A DNA stretch of 64,000 nucleotides, taken from NCBI RefSeq assembly GCF_013112245.1, contig NZ_WVRN01000001.1, forward strand, positions 1,554,501 through 1,618,500. Reading direction: 5' to 3'. The stretch is from Ruegeria sp. HKCCD4315 (GTDB taxonomy: Bacteria > Pseudomonadota > Alphaproteobacteria > Rhodobacterales > Rhodobacteraceae). The notes under the pieces are model-generated. The model had not been told where the DNA came from. It worked only from the letters and a program-made list of their open reading frames with translations, and made no database searches. The translations under genes and the position numbers were made by a program. This document shows positions 1 to 7,625 of this stretch, in pieces (the first letter of the stretch is position 1; the number at the start of each line of letters is the position of its first letter).

Positions 1-1667
1 GCCAGAGCGGACGATTTGCCGACACCCTGCGGTCCTTCGAAGATCAGGGCGTTGTCCACCTTACAGCCGGGGATCATGCCACGGGCCACGGCAGCGATCA
101 GCCACTTGCGCCCCGCCACGGACAGGTAGGTCAGATAGATCGGGTCAGCCATTGTCACACCGCAGTAGGTCCACAGCCAGCTATTGATCCGGGGTACCCC
201 GTCCCATTTGAGCCCGGTCAGATAGTCCTGTAACGGGTCGAATGCGTTTTCCATACACGCGGCTTCGACCGCATTGATCACGTCATTTCTGCCGATCTTG
301 GCAAACAGACCGAATTGGAACCATTGGTGGAAACCGCCAAAATGATGGTCTTCCAGCAGGTCACCCGCTTTGACCTTCAGAAACGGAATGTCACCGGTAA
401 AACACCGACGACCATTGAACAGATCGAAACCTAGCTTTCCGCGCCATATGTCGTTGGTCATCAGCGTGGCGATCACGTTTGCGTAGTTGGGGATCATGTT
501 GCCGTTCTTATCGTGCGCGAACGGAAAGCGGCCTGACGGGTCTTCCACAATTGGGCTGGACGGATCGGGCGTGGCAATGGTTATCGCGCCCTGTGTCGGC
601 ACGTCAGGGGCCAACAAAGGCATTCCGGCCTTGGTGGCCTGTTGCATCCGGTATCCGGTCTTTACCTTCGCGTCCAGTTCACCTGGTAGTTCCCCGCCAC
701 ATGCGTGACGCGCCCAATAGACCAGTTTTCCGAAGCCTGACATGTTGTCCGCTTTGAACGTATCCCATGTGCGCTTGGTGTACGCCGGGACGTTCTTCGG
801 TGCCTTCGCAGACCACGCTTCAAAGATTTCCCAACCCCCACCACCAAGGGCATTCTTGATCGCGTAGGCGATGCTGATCCATTCGTCATACTCAACATCG
901 ACATTCGGGATCAGGTCCACTATCGGCCCGACCAGTGACGGATCGAAAGGTTCGGCCCCGAGATTGGACAGACCGTCGTTGGAACCGCTGGGGCTGGTGG
1001 CACGACCGCGTGTCCATCCCCGAGACTCGGCAACCAAGATCATTTGTTCGACCAGATAGTCCATCTGGTCTGTTGTGGCCTCTTGTATGGCATCAGCAAC
1101 GGGTTGCATGTTCCACTGGTACTGTGCGCCGGATGGGTGCGTTCCGGCCACCACGGCCTGCGTGGCACGTCCTGTGGCGGTAATTCCCATCACTTCGACC
1201 TTCTGGGTCACACCATCCTTTTTGATCGGATACTGACGACGCCGGATCGTCTCGCCCGGTGCGATCTTAAACAGGACCAAGAATTTCGGAATTTGGCCCC
1301 ATCGGATGAAGTAGCTACCCCGGCCCAGATCATGCACCCGTTGCAGCATCGCCTGTGCGGTCACATCGTCCGTTATGTCCACATCTAGCGCACACCACAC
1401 TTCGCCCATCTTGAGCCCAACGTTCGCACACAGTTCGTCGTAACGTACGGCCTTGATGGCATCCATGTAGAAGTTGGGCCAAGACCCCATCCCGTCCCAC
1501 GCCCCGCCATAAAACTCACCGGGGCATTTGCCACGCGCCCCCGGATCGACTTTCGAGTGTTCGTGCAGCACTGCACCCTGCGGTATGACGGGGATAATCT
1601 GGTCGAAGCCGTTACGCAGCCATAGCTGGTGGTTGCCGTAGACGGTCTGCTGCTGTAATTTGGTCAT
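1..1667 (-). CDS. Prim-Pol / PriCT / VapE-type replication protein (partial)
   Basis: The frame is open from an ATG at 1667 to the window edge (555 codons, no stop), so the C-terminus is missing. The N-terminal part looks like a bifunctional primase-polymerase domain, with the acidic motif ALDVDI about 90 residues in. A middle segment (YDEWISIAYAIKNAL ... AWSAKAP) resembles a primase C-terminal PriCT_2 helical domain. The last part matches virulence-associated E (VapE/VirE) P-loop ATPases: DYLTGLKWDGVPRINSWL followed by the Walker A motif EGPQGVGKS at the very edge. Such fusions start replication of phages, satellites and integrative plasmids. The spacer to the upstream gene is 122 bases and carries a hairpin, described separately. 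No strong ribosome binding site precedes the ATG. The domain order is seen in the sequence; the replication role is inferred from the families. Confidence 0.85.
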   Translation of the reverse strand, partial: MTKLQQQTVYGNHQLWLRNGFDQIIPVIPQGAVLHEHSKVDPGARGKCPGEFYGGAWDGMGSWPNFYMDAIKAVRYDELCANVGLKMGEVWCALDVDITDDVTAQAMLQRVHDLGRGSYFIRWGQIPKFLVLFKIAPGETIRRRQYPIKKDGVTQKVEVMGITATGRATQAVVAGTHPSGAQYQWNMQPVADAIQEATTDQMDYLVEQMILVAESRGWTRGRATSPSGSNDGLSNLGAEPFDPSLVGPIVDLIPNVDVEYDEWISIAYAIKNALGGGGWEIFEAWSAKAPKNVPAYTKRTWDTFKADNMSGFGKLVYWARHACGGELPGELDAKVKTGYRMQQATKAGMPLLAPDVPTQGAITIATPDPSSPIVEDPSGRFPFAHDKNGNMIPNYANVIATLMTNDIWRGKLGFDLFNGRRCFTGDIPFLKVKAGDLLEDHHFGGFHQWFQFGLFAKIGRNDVINAVEAACMENAFDPLQDYLTGLKWDGVPRINSWLWTYCGVTMADPIYLTYLSVAGRKWLIAAVARGMIPGCKVDNALIFEGPQGVGKSSAL

Positions 1668-1720
1668 GTTTACTGACTTTCTTTCTGGCCCGGTCTGCGC
1701 ACCAACGCAGCCGGGTCTTT
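1668..1720 (+). ncRNA. Candidate antisense RNA over the primase leader
   Basis: On the plus strand, TTGCCG (1633-1638) is followed 17 bases later by TAATTT (1656-1661), a plausible promoter. About 50 bases further on lies a strong stem-loop with a T-run (1687-1720). There is no plus-strand gene here. A transcript from about 1668 to 1720 would be complementary to the 5' untranslated leader of the primase gene on the other strand, just upstream of its ATG at 1667. This resembles antisense control of replication proteins in plasmids and satellites. Both ends are inferred, and the -10 box is only a partial match. Confidence 0.3.
1687..1720 (+). terminator. Rho-independent terminator, plus strand
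   Basis: Stem CCCGG-T-CTGCG (1687-1697) pairs with CGCAGCCGGG (1704-1713) around the loop CACCAA, with one bulged T, and is followed by TCTTTTT (1714-1720). The T-run exists only on the plus strand, although every gene nearby reads on the minus strand. On the minus strand the same hairpin could still act as a leader structure of the primase transcript. Confidence 0.6.
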
Positions 1721-1789
1721 TTCGTTTCAGGGTGGACCGACCGGACTGTCAGTGTGCAGCGGCCAAGCTGCCCCGGTCGGGTCTTTTGG

Positions 1790-2710
1790 CTAGGACAGCA
1801 ACGCGGCAAGCGCATCTGCTGCGGGTGGCATGATCGACAAGGCGTCAACCTCATGCCGCATCACGATCCGAAAACCGGAATGCGCAAACATCTGTTCGAC
1901 CTGCTGGAACGACACACTGGTGGCTGTGAACCGTTCGACGTACAGGATGTGTGGGATTTGGTTCGGACCCTGTTCGTACATTGGTACGTAAGAACCATGA
2001 ACGTGCTTGATGGCCCGTTTTCTACCCCTCTGCATATCGCGCAGTACGTTGGGGTAATCGTCACCCAAAGTCGGTTTGATTTCGACACAGAAAAGACCGC
2101 TCCCGAACCAATGATTTTCGAGGAAATTCAGACCACCAAGATTTGCCAAATTCGTCACACTGTTGTCGTGATAAACGTGCCATTGCGCAATCACGTCAAT
2201 GTCCGCTGTTTCGAATTGCATCGTGCAGTTGATGCTAAACCCCGCCATCACTTCCTCAAATGTCGGAAAGTGCAATTCGGCTGTTCCCAACCATTCACGA
2301 ACCGGTGTGTTGTCACCATAGAACGGTTTGTTTGGTCGCAATTTGATCAGACCCGCTTCGTACTGGTCCAGTTGATCGAAGTAAGTCGACCAATCCTTTA
2401 TGTCGAGACGCACATTATCCATACGCTCATCGTGTTGCTCACGGGTGTATTGGACGCCGGTTACAACACCGGCACACCGACCAACCGAAAGACAATATTC
2501 GGGGTTCAGGAACAACGCCTGAAGCCGGTTGTGTTCTGGTGTATTTTCCACCTTTGCGCCGCCGTAGTTTTCGCCGGTCAGGTGTTCGTACATCGCCTGA
2601 TTACGTTCCGCGAACCAACCCTGTTGCAACAACCAATTCACGTAACCGGAGTCGATCATCATCACTTCCTCAAGGGATCGCCCCTTGTACTTCCCAAAGC
2701 TGAAAATCAC
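1790..2710 (-). CDS. Unknown protein, possible PD-(D/E)XK-like nuclease
   Basis: A 306-residue protein that I do not recognise as a named family. Residues 1-35 (FSFGKYKGRSLEEV) match the short FGKYKG motif found in DUF3820-type proteins and in the C-terminal tail of exodeoxyribonuclease X-like proteins. Further on, ADIDV near residue 170 and FCVEIKPTLGDDYP near residue 210 have the spacing and look of a PD-(D/E)XK nuclease core. That reading is inference. The start overlaps the stop of the upstream gene by four bases (ATGA), so it is translated as part of the same operon as the AlpA-like gene. It sits next to the replication gene, so a role in DNA processing is plausible but unproven. Confidence 0.7.
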   Translation of the reverse strand: MIFSFGKYKGRSLEEVMMIDSGYVNWLLQQGWFAERNQAMYEHLTGENYGGAKVENTPEHNRLQALFLNPEYCLSVGRCAGVVTGVQYTREQHDERMDNVRLDIKDWSTYFDQLDQYEAGLIKLRPNKPFYGDNTPVREWLGTAELHFPTFEEVMAGFSINCTMQFETADIDVIAQWHVYHDNSVTNLANLGGLNFLENHWFGSGLFCVEIKPTLGDDYPNVLRDMQRGRKRAIKHVHGSYVPMYEQGPNQIPHILYVERFTATSVSFQQVEQMFAHSGFRIVMRHEVDALSIMPPAADALAALLS

Positions 2711-3045
2711 CCCGCATCCCCTTTCGGCATTATGTGTGCCACTCGCTCATCGAAAATGATCGCGCCGGTGACGAACATCTGATCCAGATGGAAATCGTCA
2801 AACGCATGCGCGTGTTTCACAAAAGGTTCGGGCAGTTGAACCAACTTCCGACGACGGAATTGCCCGGTCGGTTGGCGGGTACAATCCACCACCGTAGCCC
2901 ACATCTTACCGTCTTCCTGTGGCGGCAAGTCTTCAGGCCAATCCTTCAGTTCATGACTGTGCGTTTTCCGAAGACGAAACTGGCGATCCGGGTGCCGGTC
3001 GAAGAAACGACGATCCGCAACGTACCAAGAGGGATCGCGTTTCAT
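2707..3045 (-). CDS. Hypothetical protein of the element (112 aa)
   Basis: The protein is rich in charged and aromatic residues (DRRFFDRHPDRQFRLRKTH near the N-terminus) with no signal peptide or membrane segment, and I do not recognise a family. It begins and ends with ATGA four-base overlaps with its neighbours, which is strong evidence that it is a real, coupled gene in the element operon. Its function is unknown. Confidence 0.65.
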   Translation of the reverse strand: MKRDPSWYVADRRFFDRHPDRQFRLRKTHSHELKDWPEDLPPQEDGKMWATVVDCTRQPTGQFRRRKLVQLPEPFVKHAHAFDDFHLDQMFVTGAIIFDERVAHIMPKGDAG

Positions 3046-3218
3046 TCTGTGTCCCAGCCGCGCTTTGCCCGTCTTTCAGCATGTTGTTTTTTCACGAAAC
3101 GCAGGTTTGCTTCCTGTGCTTCCCGGTCGTGCTTTTTGCTGCGTTCGACGGACTCGCGAATTTGCTGTCCTGCGGATAACTCGCGCACTTCAGCCATTTC
3201 CTGTTCTGGGTCGATCAT
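3042..3218 (-). CDS. Small charged protein of the element (58 aa)
   Basis: A short reading frame from the ATG at 3218 to the TGA at 3042. It begins MIDPEQEMAEVRELSAG and is then dominated by Lys, Arg, Glu and Gln (for example ERSKKHDREAQEAN), suggesting a helical or coiled-coil protein. The ATG overlaps the stop of the AlpA-like gene by four bases, and its TGA overlaps the start of the next gene in the same way. This tight coupling on both sides supports a real gene despite the small size. I do not recognise a family. Confidence 0.6.
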   Translation of the reverse strand: MIDPEQEMAEVRELSAGQQIRESVERSKKHDREAQEANLRFVKKQHAERRAKRGWDTE

Positions 3219-3415
3219 GCCGCATCACCTACGCGCTTGCGGTTCTCGGCCCATTCGTGAAGATCGGACCAACGCCATCCGACTACGGTCACGGCCAATC
3301 GGTAGGGTGCCGGAAACCGTCCAGCTTCGATTTCGCGTTCCAGTGTGGTCTTGCTCAAACCCGACCAAGCCATCACTTCAGGCTTACGCGCAAACCCTTC
3401 TTTCTTCTGTTCCAT
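3215..3415 (-). CDS. AlpA-family regulator / excisionase-like protein
   Basis: A 66-residue winged-helix DNA-binding protein. It shows the AlpA/MerR-like pattern: GLSKTTLEREIEAGRFPAPYR (helix-turn-helix plus the conserved F-P-x-P) followed by GWRWSDLHEWAE (the wing and W-x-x-x-x-x-x-W end). In P4-like elements such proteins activate the integrase or act as excisionases. It is the first gene of a run of four genes joined by ATGA overlaps. The AT-rich stretch just upstream probably holds its promoter. The element context fits well. Confidence 0.85.
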   Translation of the reverse strand: MEQKKEGFARKPEVMAWSGLSKTTLEREIEAGRFPAPYRLAVTVVGWRWSDLHEWAENRKRVGDAA

Positions 3416-3523
3416 TTCAATCCCCTTTGGTGATCATTGGGGATTAACGGACCACGGATTCCAATACCGTGCAACGTATATTTTTTTAGCTATATCAATA
3501 ACTTATAGGCTAAAACCTATACC
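3416..3523. promoter_or_regulatory. AT-rich control region with inverted repeat 3504-3521
   Basis: This gap between the integrase stop and the AlpA-like start is far richer in A and T than its surroundings. It contains the inverted repeat TATAGG-CTAAAA-CCTATA (3504-3521) immediately past the integrase stop. The repeat could end integrase transcription or serve as an operator for the AlpA-like protein. The AT-rich run between 3475 and 3500 is the likely promoter zone for the leftward operon, but I could not fix clear -35 and -10 boxes. Confidence 0.5.
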
Positions 3524-4678
3524 CTAGATATTAAGCCGGGAAGTCAACATCTTAGTCCAATCTTCCATCATCGGCACCCGTTGCGTCAGGTAATCCCCGC
3601 GACGGTACGCACGTTCAACGTCCGTGCCGATCTGGTGCGCAAGCTGGTCTTCGATGTGCCTGTGCGGGTATCCCGATTCGTTTGCCCAGTCACTAAAGCT
3701 GCTGCGAATACCATGCGGGGTATAGGCACCCATACCGGCACGACGCAGGGCCGCAGCCATCGTTGCATCGCTCATGGGCCGGTTGCTCTGTCCCGGTACC
3801 ACAAGGCTGGTACCAGACCACCGGGGCAGATCGTCCAGCACTTGCCCCAACAACGGCACCACGGGCGTCCTGTGGCCGCGTCTGGCCTTCATACGGTCGG
3901 CGGGTATCGTCACCACGTCGGACCCCACATCCGACCATTCCATGTGCCTGACTTCGCCGGATCGCAGCACGGTCAGGAAGACCAGCACCAGACCCATCGT
4001 ACCGGCCCCGGTATCCCGCTTGTGCCAGATCGTTGCAAAGGCATCCGGCAAGTCGGCAACCGGTATCGCCGGGTGGTGCCGTACCGTCTTCACCTGTTTG
4101 CCCAGTACCAGTTCGAGATTGTCCCGCAGCGCAGCCGGGTTCGGCCCGTCACGTTCCCCCATCGCAATACTGGCCGACAGGATACGTTCGATCCGTTGGC
4201 GCACACGGCTGGCCGTCTCAGGCTTGGTTTGCCAGATCGGGATCAGGCACCCGGCCACGTCCGCTGTGCGGATGGCATCCACTGGCATATCCATCAGAGA
4301 CCCGGCGTACGTCCGCAGGGTGCTGGGCCATTGCTTCGCGTGTTTGCTGTTGGACCACTCGGCACCGCGCAACGTCAGGTACCGGTCCATTGCGGATCGG
4401 AATGTTGCTTTCCCATTTTGGGAAGGCGATTTCTCTAATGACATTTTGTCACCAGAACGCACCGCAGCGGCCTTGGCACGGGCATCAGCAACCGAGACAG
4501 CCGGATACCCACCAAGACCACGTTCGCGCCTCTTTCCGTCTACCGTGTGCCTCAATACCCATTTGCGGGTGCCGGTGGGGGATACGACCAGCCACAGACC
4601 ACCACCGTCGCTGTGCTTGCCGGGTTTGGCGTGTTGAACCTGTCGTGCGGTCAGTTTGTTAAGCTGGGTCTGTCTCAT
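3524..4678 (-). CDS. Tyrosine-type integrase, P4 family
   Basis: A site-specific recombinase that inserts and excises the element. The chosen start (ATG 4678) gives the usual P4-family beginning MRQTQLNKLTARQVQHAKPG, then GGLWLVVSPTGTRKWVLR, the integrase N-terminal DUF4102 pattern. The catalytic domain shows Arg in TVLRSGEVRHMEW, the box HGIRSSF with His and Arg, a further His in LAHQIG, and the nucleophile Tyr in ERAYRRGDYL. All key residues are present, so it should be active. A longer frame opens at a GTG at 4732, but that region is occupied by an inverted repeat. It lies beside tRNA-Ser, its probable target. Confidence 0.93.
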   Translation of the reverse strand: MRQTQLNKLTARQVQHAKPGKHSDGGGLWLVVSPTGTRKWVLRHTVDGKRRERGLGGYPAVSVADARAKAAAVRSGDKMSLEKSPSQNGKATFRSAMDRYLTLRGAEWSNSKHAKQWPSTLRTYAGSLMDMPVDAIRTADVAGCLIPIWQTKPETASRVRQRIERILSASIAMGERDGPNPAALRDNLELVLGKQVKTVRHHPAIPVADLPDAFATIWHKRDTGAGTMGLVLVFLTVLRSGEVRHMEWSDVGSDVVTIPADRMKARRGHRTPVVPLLGQVLDDLPRWSGTSLVVPGQSNRPMSDATMAAALRRAGMGAYTPHGIRSSFSDWANESGYPHRHIEDQLAHQIGTDVERAYRRGDYLTQRVPMMEDWTKMLTSRLNI

Positions 4679-4684
4679 TGGTTG

Positions 4685-4728
4685 GCACCCGGCCAATGTG
4701 TAAAACACAATCTGAAGGGGCCGGGTGC
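4685..4728. repeat. Perfect inverted repeat before the integrase start
   Basis: GCACCCGGCC (4685-4694) is repeated inverted as GGCCGGGTGC (4719-4728) around a 24-base loop that itself contains TGTG-TAAAA-CACA. It begins seven bases upstream of the integrase ATG. The integrase lacks a clear Shine-Dalgarno sequence, so the hairpin may control its translation. It could instead be a protein-binding site of the attachment region. Confidence 0.55.
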
Positions 4729-4934
4729 GCACCGATTCCGGCAGCGAGGGAGTATGACAGAAACCCGTTTGAACCGGATCGGCCCAATGAGATTAGCTTG
4801 CGATTGCATGTTGGTCCACCCTAAGTCCACCTGAACGTCTGGGTAACACTGGTATCTGCTGGGTAGCTATGTTGTCAAAGCGCCATAAAAATAAGGCACT
4901 TGCGGCACCCGTGGTCACGTATGGGTGCGGTATG

Positions 4935-5024
4935 TGGCGGAGAGACAGGGATTCGAACCCTGGGTGGGCTTGCACCCACAACGGTTTTCGAGACCGCCCC
5001 GTTCGACCACTCCGGCACCTCTCC
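4935..5024 (-). tRNA. tRNA-Ser (anticodon CGA)
   Basis: Reading leftward, the acceptor stem GGAGAGG pairs with TCTCTCC, followed by discriminator G and an encoded CCA (4935-4937). The anticodon arm is GGT-CTCGAAA-ACC, so the anticodon is CGA, serine. A long variable arm (TGTGGGTGCAAGCCCAC) marks a class II tRNA, and the T-arm is CAGGG-TTCGAAT-CCCTG. The gene is intact and is the probable attachment site of the element to its left. Confidence 0.97.
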
Positions 5025-5147
5025 GCGGGGGTCTGTGAGGGGGGGATTTAGTGAGGAACGGGCGGGGGTGCAAGCAGAAAATTCCAGAATTTGACAAAGC
5101 CGGATTTTTCCATTGCCAGCGGACGGAAAACGCCTACTCTGAATACT

Positions 5148-5990
5148 ATGACACAGCCTGCACACCGCTTTGCTTTTCTGTTTTTGGCGCTGCTCTTGGC
5201 GTTTTTTATGGCTGCTGCTCCTTTGTTTGCGGCCAACCGGGAACGGATCGAAGCGTTTCTGACAACAACCGGATTTGATGTCGCGCTGGAAAGCATCGCG
5301 TTGAGTTCTCGGTCCGCACCGCAAATGCTGGGCATCGACCCGGACGGGTTCGGCTCGGACTGGTCACGTCTCACGGATGAGGTATTTGACGTCGAAGCTA
5401 TGCATCAAACGGCGGTTTCCATTCTTGAGGAAACGCTGAGCGAAGAGGCATTGGCGCACGCAATTGAGTTCTACGCGTCCGACCTGGGGCAGCGTTTGGT
5501 CGAAGTTGAAAATGCGTCTCATATGAACGCGGATAACGAAGCCAAGCAATTTGAAGGCCAGCAAATCATCTCGGATCTGATCAAAGAAGGGTCACAGCGG
5601 GTCGAAAGCTTCAAGCGAATGAGTGCGGCCATCGATTCGACCGATACAGCGCTTCGAGCATGGCAGGAGATACAGTTTCGCTTCCTGCTGGCGGCCAGCG
5701 CATCCGGCGTCATCGAATTGCAAATGGATGCAGAAGATTTGCGAGAGCTTTTGAAAAGAAACGAGCCCGCTCTGCGTCAATCGCTTCAATTGTCCAGCCT
5801 TGCAGGCGCGGCTTACACGTACAAGGATTTCTCGGACGAGGACGTGAACGCCTATGTCGATGCGTTGGAACAGCCCTTGATGCAGGAAGTTTATGAACTT
5901 CTGAACGTCATACAATTCGAAATCATGGCCCGACGGTTCGAGGTTCTTGCCTCGCGGATGGCAGAATTGCATCCCGCACAGGATATTTGA
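5148..5990 (+). CDS. Exported DUF2059-like protein (first of a tandem pair)
   Basis: A 280-residue protein. The ATG at 5148 is chosen because it places a clean signal peptide at the N-terminus (hydrophobic LFLALLLAFFMAAAPLFA, cleavage after LFAA). The mature part is mostly helical. The segment LSEEALAHAIEFYASDLGQRL resembles the DUF2059 core, where a helix ends in F-Y-x-S-x-x-G. It ends at the first base of the next gene (TGATG), so the two are translationally coupled. The neighbour is a distant paralogue with the same architecture. It probably acts in the periplasm; function unknown. Confidence 0.8.
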   Translation: MTQPAHRFAFLFLALLLAFFMAAAPLFAANRERIEAFLTTTGFDVALESIALSSRSAPQMLGIDPDGFGSDWSRLTDEVFDVEAMHQTAVSILEETLSEEALAHAIEFYASDLGQRLVEVENASHMNADNEAKQFEGQQIISDLIKEGSQRVESFKRMSAAIDSTDTALRAWQEIQFRFLLAASASGVIELQMDAEDLRELLKRNEPALRQSLQLSSLAGAAYTYKDFSDEDVNAYVDALEQPLMQEVYELLNVIQFEIMARRFEVLASRMAELHPAQDI

Positions 5991-6790
5991 TGCAGCGGTT
6001 CGCTCAGGTTCTGGTCTTTGTCCTTTTGGGGTCGCCCGCGTTGGCGAACGAAAAGATAGACCGGTTGGCTCAGGCCATGCACCTGCCCGACGTGATGGAG
6101 ATACTGGTTCAAGAAGGGCAAGAACACCGGAAAAACCTGGATGAAACCATGCTGAGCAACACTGGTGGGGCGCTCTTTGAAGCTCAGGTCAATGACATCT
6201 ATGATCCCATGTGGATGCAAGATCACCTGACTGAAGCGTTCGAGACAGGTATGTCGGATGCGCAGTTTGATCAGGCCATTGTGTTTTTTGAGAGTGATCT
6301 GGGTCAAACAATCGTAACACTTGAAAACTCGGCCCGTCAGGCGATTTCGGATCCGACAATCGAAGAAATGGCGCGCGACGCGTTTGAAGAAACCGCACGC
6401 ACAACAACGCGGTTTGCTTTGGTTGAGGAATACATCGAAGCGAACAATCTGGTTGAGAAGAACGTTCAGGGGTCTTTGACGTCAGATTATAACTTCTTTC
6501 GCGGTCTGGATGTGGATTCAAGAGCAGACACTCAGGACTTACTGTCAGAGCTTTTGTCGCAGAAGGACAGCAGGACAGCAGACACCGAAGCGTGGCTTTA
6601 TGCCTTTCTACTGCTGGCATATCGCCCGTTGGACGAGGCGCAAATGCGAGAGAATATAGCTTTTTCCAGAACGGAGACCGGACAAGCGCTGAACGACGCG
6701 TTGTTTGATGGGTTTGATCGTATGTTCAACGATATTTCCTACCAGTTGGGACAAGCGGTTGCCCGTGCTCTCAGGGCGTCTGACCTTTGA
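5990..6790 (+). CDS. Exported DUF2059-like protein (second of a tandem pair)
   Basis: A 266-residue protein starting at the ATG that overlaps the upstream TGA. A short signal peptide (MQRFAQVLVFVLLGSPALA) is followed by a helical mature region. MSDAQFDQAIVFFESDLGQTI matches the corresponding F-Y/F-x-S-x-L-G-Q segment of the previous gene, so the pair looks like an old duplication. Nothing catalytic is visible. A distant role in envelope maintenance is possible, but the family is uncharacterised. Confidence 0.8.
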   Translation: MQRFAQVLVFVLLGSPALANEKIDRLAQAMHLPDVMEILVQEGQEHRKNLDETMLSNTGGALFEAQVNDIYDPMWMQDHLTEAFETGMSDAQFDQAIVFFESDLGQTIVTLENSARQAISDPTIEEMARDAFEETARTTTRFALVEEYIEANNLVEKNVQGSLTSDYNFFRGLDVDSRADTQDLLSELLSQKDSRTADTEAWLYAFLLLAYRPLDEAQMRENIAFSRTETGQALNDALFDGFDRMFNDISYQLGQAVARALRASDL

Positions 6791-6803
6791 GGTTGGTTTG
6801 GTG

Positions 6804-6832
6804 TTGACTTTCTTCTGCAATCTATGGATAAG
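6804..6832 (+). promoter_or_regulatory. Candidate promoter for rplU-rpmA
   Basis: TTGACT (6804-6809), then a 17-base spacer and GATAAG (6827-6832). The -35 box matches well and the -10 box matches four of six positions. It would give a leader of about 160 bases before rplU. The remainder of the 209-base gap holds no other clear signal. Confidence 0.35.
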
Positions 6833-6999
6833 CGCGCATCCCGGCCGGTCATCCGCGCCGGGTCTCGTTATTATTTGACCCTTAAGATACATCGAAAGGG
6901 TCTGTCACACAGCCCGAAAAGGGCGCGCTGTTCGAGGTGGCTTAAGCCAGAAACGCCCGAAAGGGGACCACAGAACGCGGGTATGAAAAGGAAAGACGC

Positions 7000-7614
7000 A
7001 TGTTTGCGGTCCTCAAGACTGGCGGCAAGCAGTACAAGGTTCAGGCGGGCGATATCCTCCGCGTTGAAAAACTGGCTGCCGACGCAGGTGAAAAAGTTCA
7101 ATTCAACGATGTTCTGATGCTGGGCGGTGACGCGCCGGTTGTTGGCGCACCTTTCGTTGAAGGCGCAGGCGTACAGGCCGAAGTGATCGAACAGATCAAA
7201 GGTGACAAGGTCATCAAATTCGTCAAGCGCCGTCGTAAGCACAGCTCGAAGCGTACCGTTGGCCACCGTCAGAAGCTGACACTGGTCAAGATCACCGACA
7301 TCCTGTCGTCGGGCGCTGACAAGTCGGGCATCAAAGCTGCAACCGGATCAGCTCCGGCTGGCGAAGCAGCACCTGCTGCAAAGCCTGCCAAGAAAGCAGA
7401 AGCCAAAGCAGAGGCACCCGCCGCTGCTGCTGCCGCTGACGATCTGACCAAGCTGAACGGTGTCGGTCCTGCCGCTGCCAAAAAGCTGGTTGAAGCCGGT
7501 ATCGAGAGCTTTGCCGCTCTGGCCGCCTTGTCGGATGAGCAGATTGCTGCTATCGACACCATCAAAGTGAAACCCGAATGGGTTGAGCAAGCCAAAGAGC
7601 TGGCTCAGGGCTAA
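7000..7614 (+). CDS. rplU: Large-subunit ribosomal protein L21, extended form
   Basis: Residues 1-102 are a normal bL21 ([37 protein letters not shown], which binds 23S rRNA). The protein then continues for about 100 residues. A linker rich in Ala, Lys, Glu and Pro leads into a C-terminal domain [21 protein letters not shown] ... [15 protein letters not shown], which looks like a helix-hairpin-helix fold. L21 is usually about 103 residues; this extended form is typical of Rhodobacteraceae as far as I know. It is followed 11 bases later by rpmA, the usual partner. Confidence 0.95.
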   Translation: MFAVLKTGGKQYKVQAGDILRVEKLAADAGEKVQFNDVLMLGGDAPVVGAPFVEGAGVQAEVIEQIKGDKVIKFVKRRRKHSSKRTVGHRQKLTLVKITDILSSGADKSGIKAATGSAPAGEAAPAAKPAKKAEAKAEAPAAAAAADDLTKLNGVGPAAAKKLVEAGIESFAALAALSDEQIAAIDTIKVKPEWVEQAKELAQG

Positions 7615-7625
7615 GGAGAGAGAGA

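Larger units (their letters stand above)
1..4955. mobile_element. Integrative element, integrase-proximal end, in tRNA-Ser
   Basis: All genes from the tRNA-Ser gene to the left edge read leftward and form a compact module: integrase, AlpA-like regulator, three small or medium unknown genes and a Prim-Pol/VapE-type replication protein. The integrase lies directly downstream of the 3' end of the tRNA and reads in the same direction, which is the usual arrangement for P4-type integrases that use tRNA 3' ends as attachment sites. The right boundary is inferred to lie within the tRNA 3' part (about 4935-4955). The left boundary, and the second att repeat, lie outside the window. No capsid, tail, terminase or conjugation genes are visible. 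Satellite, integrative plasmid or partial prophage are all possible. Confidence 0.75.

Noticed and set aside
1754..2782. A 342-residue plus-strand reading frame inside the element
   Set aside because: It lies opposite the 306-residue minus gene, which has ATGA coupling to its neighbours and a recognisable motif. The plus frame has no domain and no ribosome binding site.
4935..5024. Possible damage of tRNA-Ser by the inserted element
   Set aside because: All stems, the anticodon and the encoded CCA are intact, so the insertion seems to preserve the gene.
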